Positions 36,401 through 41,293 of a DNA stretch of 49,330 bases are shown here, one piece after another. Location of the stretch: IMG/VR virus record IMGVR_UViG_3300026136_000011, positions 1 to 49,330 of that record, one strand, 5' to 3'. Below the pieces are notes generated by a model, which saw nothing but the letters and a program-made list of their open reading frames with translations, searched no databases and was not told where the DNA came from. Position 1 is the stretch's first letter. Each line of letters begins with the position of its first letter. The position numbers were made by a program, and so were the translations under genes. This DNA comes from a virus.

Positions 36401-37360
36401 TGCAACACCTTTGTTAGTTGTGTAATTTTTTGTTCCTAGAATATCACTTGCTACATCAATTTTAGTGGTTGCAGTAGCAGTTTTAATTTGTAGTACACCA
36501 TACATCGCTGTATGAATTCCACATTGATAATAAAGAGTGTTAGGTGCACTTGTTGGAATAGTAAATGTTACAGTTCCGTCATCGGTACCAGCACCTGTTA
36601 CTCCATCGCTGTATATAACTGATGTGCTTCCGTCTGCGGCAACTCCGCTTGGAAAAGGTTCAGTCATAATATAGAAAGGATGACCTGATGCTTTTATATT
36701 AAATTTGTAAGTGTTTCCTCTGTACAAAGTTATTATTGGATTTGTTTCTGATGGTTTATTAGAAAACACATATCCAGTCAAGGTACTTCCGTCTTGAGAA
36801 GTATTGTTAACTACAATTTCAGTAGTTGTGTTTTGGGCAATTTCGCTTATTGGAATAGAAGTCAAACCGTTTGGTACCCAATAATATTCTCTATAATTAA
36901 TAATCTTGTCTAAATCAACAGAAGGATTCCAAGAGTAAACTTTTTCTTTTGTTAATCTATCTTGATTATCAACGGGTGCGTTAAAATATTTTAATTGATT
37001 TAATAAATCATCATATGTTGCTGTGAACTTAACTTGGTCTTCAGGATTAATAGATGATGTGTCTTTATCAACATATGTTACTGCTGGTTCAAATTGGTAT
37101 GCTGTTCTGTCTGGGGTAGTTGCTTCCAAATATCTATCACTGGCTGATCTTGTGTAGGCATCTAATCTACCAATGTAACCGTCAAGCCTTTTTAAATCGC
37201 CTTTTTGTATTATAGGGTCTAAAGTACTTCCTAAAAATCTTTGGTTTGAATCAGTTCTGTAATAACCCGGTAGGTGAGCAACAGATCTTCTGTAAGTAGT
37301 GCCTGAGTTATCTTTAACTACTTCAAATGTGTTTGTTGGATCGATTGAATTGTCTGCCAT
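24467..37360 (-). CDS. Giant virion structural protein (baseplate/fibre scaffold), 4297 residues
   Basis: This single unbroken frame fills 12.9 kb. After an N-terminal segment rich in Arg and Asp come a cupredoxin-like domain (residues about 205-294), a long unassigned region with Tyr/Trp-rich strands, and a seven-repeat FG-GAP beta-propeller (about 2107-2560). Two GSGYT..P modules with a His-rich insert (about 3240-3380) are next, and the last 700 residues are an array of GDGSTxxF beta-sandwich modules. No transmembrane or signal segment is visible. Its place directly after gp6 is where T4 has gp7 and gp8, so it may replace one or both and carry extra domains; I cannot align it to either. 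AGGA from the end of gp6 serves as ribosome site. Confidence 0.78.
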   Translation of the reverse strand: MADNSIDPTNTFEVVKDNSGTTYRRSVAHLPGYYRTDSNQRFLGSTLDPIIQKGDLKRLDGYIGRLDAYTRSASDRYLEATTPDRTAYQFEPAVTYVDKDTSSINPEDQVKFTATYDDLLNQLKYFNAPVDNQDRLTKEKVYSWNPSVDLDKIINYREYYWVPNGLTSIPISEIAQNTTTEIVVNNTSQDGSTLTGYVFSNKPSETNPIITLYRGNTYKFNIKASGHPFYIMTEPFPSGVAADGSTSVIYSDGVTGAGTDDGTVTFTIPTSAPNTLYYQCGIHTAMYGVLQIKTATATTKIDVASDILGTKNYTTNKGVALSNGMKVNFKSNVVDTATYKDKDFYVEGVGDSITLTPLEDLITPESYATETTILYDSVGYDTRPYAKAFYRPETHDYITIKRDSLDRNAWSRYNRWFHKSAIEATGTAMGFTPVLNESDRAKRPIIEFDSNLSLYNHGTVSKKSVTLVDAVTTDVFTDMVNQTGYYVDGIQVTNGMRILFTADTDILVRNKVYKVNFVTISGTQKIALQLDEESDTNPIEGESVYVEFGKNFQGKTLYYTEKAGPNKDEKTWITGQNKTKVNQQPLFDIYDSEGNSFSNDTAYPSTNFTGSEIFSFKISSTATTDTVLGLKIKYNTINNVGDIVFESDLNSGSFQYKSGNDYLKKFYSTGFMHKTLSLLKYKVRSNWIERENESKQRVKRTHFATDTEKKLFPIDVYKNSASLTDLEVEVIVNGIHKQLTKDYTLVNGTTNKFVKFVKDLSVNDVITTYTYSSKPKVNGKGVYDIPEALGSNPLNEYLTEFTYGQIATHLVDVVKKNSQITGIIPGPTNLRDNPEVYLKGGSVQQHGGSLTSAMFNLIDKDANLPVALDFCELEYQRFKENFLTQATGTTYEGNVADRVDEILSTLTKDKNNTFPFYYDDMVGFGEQRTLRTFTVQDSAQTEYAIDSQFSTTTLSNRAVYVYKNDVQLLLGSEYTFSTTDDTINITATITAGDIIKIKDYNDTTGSFIPPTPTKMGITPKYTPEKITDNTYRTSQTVIVGHDGSRTIAYDDYRDDILLELEKRIYNNIKISQSELLHYNDIIPSAFSTKEYTLQETNNVLSSSFYKWAGANNVDYRSNSTYSPIDNFTFNWSSSVDMNSEASLGHWRAIFHYYYDTDRPHTHPWEMIGYSEKPTGWEDRYGSAPYTEGNEILWEDMERGYDFVTGKIKKRYIRTGLSFRIPVDNTGELRDPATAGLFSSFNRQLLTKQWQFGDRGPAETAWRRSSNYPFALAKMMSLLKPAKFFGVFLDNSRLIKNSAGNYVESVTARRQTLKGATYHLETVTDTTTGIVTRYQTSGYQPFVVNYLISLNLDPAKFYYDKMKNLNVQLAYKLGGFTDKGNIKVLTDSISPGSTSGSQFIPDENYKVVFRTSNPTKKYSYSGVLIEKNSTLSIDGSSILPGYRIVGYDLTNPVFKMHQPIQNSNFVDIKEGTAGARLYKNFSDHVETVVYGTVFETIDDVCNFLQGYGKYLEAEGYNFEKYSKELERTLNWETAVREFLYWVTQGWASGSAITVSPGADGFTLKTDKTVIGKLQDSHSKYTILDAGGRSISRRELSIKKIGSTFDLTSLNPDVGIYGIKLHSVEKEHILLFDNKTVFNDIIFDSITGFRQQRLKIVGWKTAGWNGDLHAPGFIFDQAKVSLWIANNDYKIGDTVEYNAKFYVAKINHNSGAKFVASSWMRKDAKPSAQLLPNFDYKIAQFNDFYDLETNNFDEGQQFLAQHLTGYQSRTYLENLFVNDISQYKFYQGFIKEKGSLNAITKLARAKFLDEDIDLSIYPEWMIRTGMFGNVDGTKSIQTKLSDTEILMDPQSIELVDTTNDSIEYSRSAKVPSIDFYDKPLEYTPSTTFSLYDYTKQGTDRETVQFLKTAGYPRLDDIHHTAFNIDDLLNLDPTAVKSKQLIWIANNKKSDWDVLRLTPMDLRLVGLQSINNNTQLTVDFDTSHSLSVEDYIMISNSQYEDLNGAYIVQSIPSPNSIIINYTKNISTLVGVSDKSTANTYGNISQFVSVRLPSIDDVYNNLLFEEFQEADTVNDYKGDRLFVDNTDSTWKVYERTNPNLYNQIISSDTTAEQEFGSQVVARNDGRLIAISAPGKLQGELHFYFRRSPEAGTAFKIQSTNILNSNNDNTSKFGYSLSMSTDENFIVSGAPFNNTSIDNSTEQSDQGLVRWYQWDSTNLKYDVGGTIYPPYDVSSSRIGLNFGWAHKISEPTDNSLVTTKTKYMFVSAPGYDNDTGIVHMYVWGVGADGSTYSTWVQTTSIQPAEVNGGWRFGHRLAANDNGDILAISSQAPGHAGVVHIFKRTSQTNDSSSQHTWSEVQTLKGHSDLDGSTLDLAFGDSISMSKDGTTLVIGAPGYEQQDGSTQTYRDNAGVVYYYKWNADGSTNTYSLQQRIDAPSTASNTQFGSTLDLNDNGNRLVIGAKGSASPRTMKIDTGSTTFDLQDTNIIDMNTEAGAVYTATKYDKHFIVDQRLTNDDITSNDKFGSSVCMIDQSVFVGSPNDDAGVASDGSSIVTNDGSVAHYDLKTNDSYAWKVLRQETNLVNDKRIQSSFIFNRSTSKIIDYLNYYDPVKGRIFGVADREIKYKTTWDPADYNYNVNGEVRAETCWGDEHVGETWWDLSQAKWIWYEQGDQEYKTKNWGKLFPGATIDVYEWVESTLLPSEWNSTSGTTEAQGTQISGTPYAPEDDKFTLKEKYDSIKDEFVNYYYYWVKNSAIVPNAGKSAMVRQNSTAYISNILTNPKASGFRYFSVTDKNKILIYNVKNDLQDTNVVLNIDYKENDNETNAHKVWKILAEGDPNIRPDSTIESKWWDSLCGSDSAGSIVPDPELPVNRRYGNSIRPRQSWYIDRFEALKEVIDYSNLVLKENQLVGSISFDNLDSLEPEPTTDSLEYDGTVDTYADLTYLHTPDFSGTVNYLVKADETANNLWSIYQWNGTSWSRTKIQTYKTNNYWSYTDWYATGTAEDVRIDKQVTYQYQLDSVSVNVGDHVKVTQADSGGWKIYKYTANGFENVGTENGTIKLSTKLYDYSQDNTGYAGEDTYDENFFDQEPILETRKVLTALRDDIFTGALTKEYNTIFFIGLRYVLSEQLYVDWLFKSSFLNITNSLRPLNQRKTYTTGKDDYVESYINEVKPFHTKIREYKLKYTNTETQDGLNTDFDLPPFYDVSNSKTRPPLPEAETDTELLETYPYKMWKDFHKKYVQSIKIINGGSGYTKAPTVTFVGGATEEVGPYALLGRSNSGNSSGKYGYYYPLYTIQSNANVADKQNGGSGTSHGHTFEEYPSRTFYMPNSMMNHGESTNPGTYKIFAVGSQTQATGQAVISQGKVSKINILTKGSGYTTTPEIVLSGGKDDGTTPSDIAKAYAVLNNDLVRDFDTTIKFDRIKSSASVSTWTASTTYEYGTLIRYNNELYRTSQRITTGTKFTLTGLQKLRGDEAYITAAERTKGLYAPTSGMPGNELSQVMTGVDYGGVMVTGLTFGSEVGWDKSDWYEQPWDSAGGTRIKTFYGDGSTVSFAFDRPPAQTDVYTVYFDGVRQTNEVHRGDSSTATFTLSTVPGNNVKVEFIPFDEDRSFTPTDDKTLDSQISGGLFGSALGIDPNHVITDGDDFVSPDTSYAPEEAVPGQLFDTLDIQVYTAPESGVPFIVEKNHFGDGTTTTFSIGQKPGTQASVSVIVNNVRQTLGTEFTVDVANETITFSSAPANNKKITIKSFAVSGQNYMVLDNFKGDGSTKSFTTGTRESFALDSTGSQLYVTVNGVSTTSYTTSATANTITVTFSSAPTSGHEIQIAGFNQASGRAFAEIQSNNITFDGSTTRYTLTYPVGTYGPYAGLSVIEHKGKVLRGPDNTYYVGDGSTYSYGVVSSLSDTSTVDPAKTITSASQVEVYLNGGRVFLNSDYTVDIGAQTVVFNTAPQASDVIAITTNVDNHYSYIGGDIVLETAQIATDGITLTTGDILTVTTFNNALGMKARREVLEGRPSGQHYLYHTPLNSNYVYVWFNSIPLQQGQDYTVAGNVVTIVGRTITASDRVDVMYFAVDTAVNSTGFRIFKDMLNRTFYKRITKNTTTTLAQDLAVDDRTITVVDGSVLGEVDGTTKLPGVIFINKERIEYFVKSGNTLSQIRRGTLGTGIKAHVGGTSVVDASGKNTVPYSDTIYTDTHTGDGSSVSFTTTIAPTSASQLDIFIGGQRLLLTSEDGSTVNYTVDGSTAVVTLTTAPSADVQVKILQKKGNVWYNQGTNSAADGKGLQKATSNAAKFIAEEPTNTPK
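24580..26760 (-). repeat. C-terminal array of GDGSTxxF beta-sandwich modules in the giant protein
   Basis: The last 700 residues contain repeated units of about 75-110 residues. Each opens with GDGSTVSF, GDGTTTTF, GDGSTKSF, FDGSTTRY or GDGSSVSF, continues with a V.VNGVRQ or I.GQRL strand pair and a YTVD turn, and closes with ITFSSAPA-like and hydrophobic strands. I count five to six recognisable units and one more isolated copy near residues 925-1003. Such modules are common in fibre and baseplate proteins and may be carbohydrate-facing or simply spacers. Confidence 0.6.
29678..31040 (-). repeat. Seven FG-GAP repeats, predicted beta-propeller in the giant protein
   Basis: Seven units each begin Phe-Gly (FGSQ, FGYS, FGWA, FGHR, FGDS, FGST, FGSS), continue with an NDNG or SxDG turn and a hydrophobic strand such as LVIGAPG, LAISAPG or FVSAPG, and most end with GxVxxYxW. 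This is the FG-GAP pattern of the seven-bladed propeller in integrin alpha chains. Asp/Asn-rich turns could bind calcium. The exact count of seven supports a closed ring. Confidence 0.7.
36479..36748 (-). other. Cupredoxin-like domain within the giant virion protein
   Basis: Residues about 205-294 read as a blue-copper fold. TLYRGNTYKFNI is the first strand pair, GHPFYI has His227, and LYYQCGIHTAMYG has Cys280, His283 and Met286. His, Cys, His and Met are the four ligands of type 1 copper sites, here spaced C-x2-H-x2-M. Plastocyanin uses the same set with slightly longer final spacing. Copper binding is a prediction. It is fused into a structural protein and is not a free electron carrier. 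Confidence 0.68.
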
Positions 37361-37362
37361 CG

Positions 37363-40300
37363 TTAGTATCCTGTACCACTACTTGTTCCTGAACCTGATG
37401 ATGTAGTGGTGCTAGAAGATACTGCTGATGTCGATCTTGACGTACTAGTTGTTGAAGTGGTTGATGTTACAACTGTACCTGACGCTTGGAGTTGATTTGC
37501 TCCTATGGCATCTATTATCGATACATCATCAACGGTGGCCCCACTAATGAAAATTTCGTTTGCTGATCCGCCTATTTGGAATAATGATCCAAATACCTGT
37601 CCTGATTGATTCGGTACTATTACAACTGTCAATAAATCTGGTGCTAATTGAGTATGTATGTAAGCGGCTAATTCTGTAAAGTAAAAAGTGTCTCCGAAAT
37701 CAAAGTTATCTAATGCAAAAAATTCATTTATTGCTTCAATTACTCTTGTTTTGATTATTGCATTTGAAACATTTGTTCCAGCATTTTTTACAACTTTAAA
37801 TGTTGCTTGATATTCTTCTTCTGATTGCGTACCAAATAAAATTTTGTATTTCACTGGGTGATAAATTATTTGATCAGATAGTCCTTTTAATGGATTTAGT
37901 GTTCCAGAATAATTAATTCTCAATTGATCTGATGTGCTAGGAGCAGGTTTAGTTCCGCCTTCTTGTAACCAAGTTCTAAATAACTCATCATAATTTCTTT
38001 CAAGTATGAATAAATCTATTATGTTAGATACAGAAGGATCAATTCTAGTGTTTTGTCCTGCAAAATGTTTGTATTGGAAGTCAATGGCTGATCTTCCTAA
38101 TCTTGCTATATAATCCGTTGTTGTAACCAAAGAGTTTGATGCTGATTCATATTTTTTAATTACATTTTCACTGGCATCATAAAAATAAAATAATTGTCCA
38201 TCTGTGTACGTTCCTGGCAATGATATATCTGCTTCATTTTTTGTTATAGTAAAGTTTGTACTAGCATATGGTCTAAATCTTTCTATGTTGTTGTCTGTTG
38301 AAACATATTTTTCAAAGAATACATATTTTGTAGCAACACTTACCGTTGGCTCTATGAATATATCAAAAAGTTCTGGATTGTCAACAACACCATCATCGTC
38401 TGAATCGTAAAAACCAACTTTAACTTTTCTATTATCTTGATAACCATCTGACTCAGTAACTGTATCTACTACTTGCCAATCTAGGTTATAACCTACCGCT
38501 GTTGTTGAACTTAACAACAAATTGTTTTTTAATATTTTGATAGTATCTTTTTTAGTTTGCCCAGTCACGTAATCGTAAATTTTATCTTGAGAATCATAAT
38601 GAAATTTATTTTGTGATTCAGATTCAAAAATGTAATCTAATTTTCTGTACGTTACTGTGTACGTTGATCCATCGTTCGTGAAGTTAAACCACCAACTTTG
38701 ATCTAAATTTGTTCCATCTGTGTTTCCTGCAAACGAAAGATCAAAAACCGAACTGGTGCTTATATTTGTTGTTGTGATTACTTTCCAAGTTGATGTTGTT
38801 TCGTCGTATCTGATTGCAAAATTTTCATATGCATTTATTCTGTCTTGTAAGTCATTTTTAAGTGTAACGCCTAATACTGTTGTTAATGTCGGAATAACCT
38901 TAGACACCACTGCACCATCTGGAATAATGTCTGCTAATGTGACTGGTCCTTTTCCTGAATCTAAATTTCCTACACCACCATTTGCACCATCTGTTACTAT
39001 TTCACTTACTTTTGCCCAGGCTCTATCCTGTGCTTGTGATGTTCCTGCTGTGACAAGTTTTCCATTTAAAAATTCTCGTGTATCAGGTGAGGTAAATTTA
39101 ACCAACGATCCTGATTTCACAAACTTTAAATTACTTGTTGAATATTCACCAACAACCAACGGTCCTGACGATTTAATATAACCTGTGTTTGTGTTTGTTC
39201 CTGTTGTTGTGCTGTTCCACGTTGCTGTCAATGTGGACAAATCTTTTGTCGCATATTTTAAATAGAAAAATTGTCTTGAGTATGCTTGTTTTAATTTACT
39301 CTCTATTTGTGTGTTAAGAACATTTAAAATATCATTTTTATTTTTAAATGTAAAAGTAAAACTCGGTGTCGACTCTTCTCTGTATAGTATTCCGTCATCT
39401 GCAAAAACATTTGTGTTTGAATAAGATCCTGAAGGATCAACTACTTCCTTTGCTCTTGATATACCAGATGCTGTTCTGTTTACTGATTTTATTTTAATAA
39501 TGTTTTGTGATGCTGATAAAGGCACAACATTATAATCTTCTGCTGTTATCATTCTATTTTGAGAATAATAAACTTGTGGTGCTTTTTCTTTGATCGAATC
39601 ATTTGATTCTGTTTCCGAAGCATTATATATCGATTGTTCTAAACTTGCACTAACAGTTAAAGTTTGATTTCCGCCATTAGCATCTATGTAATTAATATTC
39701 AATTGAATATTTTTTAAATCAAAAGGTTGTACACTAAATTTTTCATTATCACTTGTTCTGTAATATGCTCTAAATCTTCCTAGAGGAATATTTGCAAAGT
39801 TACCATCGCCGAAAACTAAATCAATTTTATCATCCGCTTTTGTTACAACGTTGTAAATGTCTCTAACATCATTTGCTAGTGAATTGTAGATGGCATTGTT
39901 TCCAGATGTGTTTGAAACTTGCGTCCACAATTTGTTTGGCTGGCCAAAATCGTCCATTTGCCATAACCATACATCTGAATTGTTTATATTAGCAGAATCA
40001 ATTGGCTTGACTAAATTTGTAACCGATTCTGATATTGTAAAATCTTGTTGCTCTAATGAACCTTGTTTGAATAAACAGAAAAATCCTGTGTTCGGGGAAG
40101 TGTCGCCTGCACCATCTGTTCTATAACAATAAGTAAAACCACTTCCAGGTACTGGAGTTGGCTCATATATTTCTTCGGCACCTGATATGGCAGATGAAAC
40201 AATTTCAAAATTTCTTGTTATGCCACTTACTGATCTACTAAAACCATACATTGGCAAATCTGTGTTTGCAGATCTAGAATTATAAACCTCAGTTTGTATT

Positions 40301-40842
40301 CCGCCTATTTTATTAGAGTCCTGTGGACTTCCAAATTTTTGTCCATCAGTATTGAATGCGTTTAAAATATTAATAAAGTGTTCTCTGTAATTAGGATTTG
40401 CAGAATCGTTCCATACTATATTAAGTCCTGCTAAACTTGTTCCGGCACTATCTCTTACATCTTCTGTTGTTGACACAGCACTAAATTTTAATAATCCAAT
40501 GGCAGGTTTATTTCTGCTTGGATTGTAATTGATTAATCTTGCTAACCTTAATATTGAATTTCTTCTTTCCGCTGTTTCTAGGAAATTTTCTCTTGCATTT
40601 AAATCTATTCTAAATGATAGTGATTGTGAAAGATATGCAATTAAATCTAAAAGTGCCACATATTCCGATGATTCAATAAAATCGTTGAAATCATCTGGAT
40701 AGTTTTCTTGTAGGTAAGAAACCATAGTTCTACGTATAGTTTCGAAGTCGTAACTTTTGAAGTCTGCTTGTTGGAAAGCCGTATAAATTTTACGCCAATC
40801 CTCTGCAACTAATAATCTGTTCTGTCGTTCTGTTGTGGCCAT
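37363..40842 (-). CDS. 6: Baseplate wedge protein gp6
   Basis: This is gp6, which forms the inner ring of the T4 baseplate. The N-terminal 120 residues (AEDWRKIYTAF, YVALLDLIAYLSQSLSFRIDLNARE, NSILRLARLINYNPS) are highly typical, as is the baseplate J-like core (IDLVFGDGNFANIPLG). The protein has 1159 residues from the ATG at 40842, against about 660 in T4; the additions lie in the C-terminal half. The frame also opens at TTG (40857). It ends in a 40-residue Ser/Thr/Gly tail closing SSGTGY, and the last codons supply AGGA for the giant gene. A TATAAATA motif lies just before it. Confidence 0.9.
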   Translation of the reverse strand: MATTERQNRLLVAEDWRKIYTAFQQADFKSYDFETIRRTMVSYLQENYPDDFNDFIESSEYVALLDLIAYLSQSLSFRIDLNARENFLETAERRNSILRLARLINYNPSRNKPAIGLLKFSAVSTTEDVRDSAGTSLAGLNIVWNDSANPNYREHFINILNAFNTDGQKFGSPQDSNKIGGIQTEVYNSRSANTDLPMYGFSRSVSGITRNFEIVSSAISGAEEIYEPTPVPGSGFTYCYRTDGAGDTSPNTGFFCLFKQGSLEQQDFTISESVTNLVKPIDSANINNSDVWLWQMDDFGQPNKLWTQVSNTSGNNAIYNSLANDVRDIYNVVTKADDKIDLVFGDGNFANIPLGRFRAYYRTSDNEKFSVQPFDLKNIQLNINYIDANGGNQTLTVSASLEQSIYNASETESNDSIKEKAPQVYYSQNRMITAEDYNVVPLSASQNIIKIKSVNRTASGISRAKEVVDPSGSYSNTNVFADDGILYREESTPSFTFTFKNKNDILNVLNTQIESKLKQAYSRQFFYLKYATKDLSTLTATWNSTTTGTNTNTGYIKSSGPLVVGEYSTSNLKFVKSGSLVKFTSPDTREFLNGKLVTAGTSQAQDRAWAKVSEIVTDGANGGVGNLDSGKGPVTLADIIPDGAVVSKVIPTLTTVLGVTLKNDLQDRINAYENFAIRYDETTSTWKVITTTNISTSSVFDLSFAGNTDGTNLDQSWWFNFTNDGSTYTVTYRKLDYIFESESQNKFHYDSQDKIYDYVTGQTKKDTIKILKNNLLLSSTTAVGYNLDWQVVDTVTESDGYQDNRKVKVGFYDSDDDGVVDNPELFDIFIEPTVSVATKYVFFEKYVSTDNNIERFRPYASTNFTITKNEADISLPGTYTDGQLFYFYDASENVIKKYESASNSLVTTTDYIARLGRSAIDFQYKHFAGQNTRIDPSVSNIIDLFILERNYDELFRTWLQEGGTKPAPSTSDQLRINYSGTLNPLKGLSDQIIYHPVKYKILFGTQSEEEYQATFKVVKNAGTNVSNAIIKTRVIEAINEFFALDNFDFGDTFYFTELAAYIHTQLAPDLLTVVIVPNQSGQVFGSLFQIGGSANEIFISGATVDDVSIIDAIGANQLQASGTVVTSTTSTTSTSRSTSAVSSSTTTSSGSGTSSGTGY

Positions 40843-40857
40843 ATTGCGTCTTTGCAA

Positions 40858-40865
40858 TATTTATA
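40858..40865 (-). promoter_or_regulatory. T4-type late promoter TATAAATA before gp6
   Basis: The minus strand reads TATAAATA 15 bases before the ATG at 40842, in the 43-base gap after gp25. The expected start would leave a leader of about 9 bases, with no SD. If the real start were the TTG at 40857, the promoter would lie inside the start region and could not serve it. Confidence 0.42.
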
Positions 40866-40885
40866 GTAATAGTAATGTGCGTATA

Positions 40886-41293
40886 TTAAGATAGGCGTAA
40901 ACTTGAATCTTGATTGAACTTGAACGTTAGTTTTTCCGTGATATTGTAAGGAACATAGGTTAAACTAGCCTCAATCGCAATTCCATGCTCGAATTCGCTG
41001 ATTCTGATTTCATCTGCGGCCAAACGAGGATCAGCATTTAATTGATGTGTTATATCGTCTGCAATTAGTTTTTTAAGTGATTCCGTTAGTGGCTCAAATA
41101 TTGCATCATATATGATCGTGCCAAACTCTGGATTCTCCACTCTTTCGCCCTTTCGCACACTTAATCTGTTGATCAAATCTTGTTTAATCAACTCGAAATC
41201 GTACAATTTGTAGTTTGAATTTTCTGCTCGAGAACTAAATCCTTTAAAAACCTGTCCCTTTGCTTTATTTGTTATGTTGTTGTTATACGCCAT
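40886..41293 (-). CDS. 25: Baseplate wedge protein gp25
   Basis: This 135-residue protein is of the gp25 family, which binds gp6 in the wedge and helps nucleate the sheath. The core YDFELIKQDLINRLSVRKGERVENPEFGTIIYD is split around the characteristic KGER and PEFG turns. The length matches T4 gp25 (132). The start overlaps the stop of the spike gene as TAATG. A Lys/Asn-rich N-terminal 20 residues precede the fold. Confidence 0.92.
   Translation of the reverse strand: MAYNNNITNKAKGQVFKGFSSRAENSNYKLYDFELIKQDLINRLSVRKGERVENPEFGTIIYDAIFEPLTESLKKLIADDITHQLNADPRLAADEIRISEFEHGIAIEASLTYVPYNITEKLTFKFNQDSSLRLS

Noticed and set aside
36479-36748. Cupredoxin region as a photosynthesis plastocyanin gene carried by a cyanophage
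   Set aside because: It has no start of its own or signal peptide and is embedded in a structural protein, so it is not a free electron carrier and does not prove a cyanobacterial host.
40843-40857. TTG at 40857 as the gp6 start
   Set aside because: It adds only five residues, has no ribosome site and abuts the TATAAATA motif. The ATG at 40842 begins a typical gp6 N-terminus.
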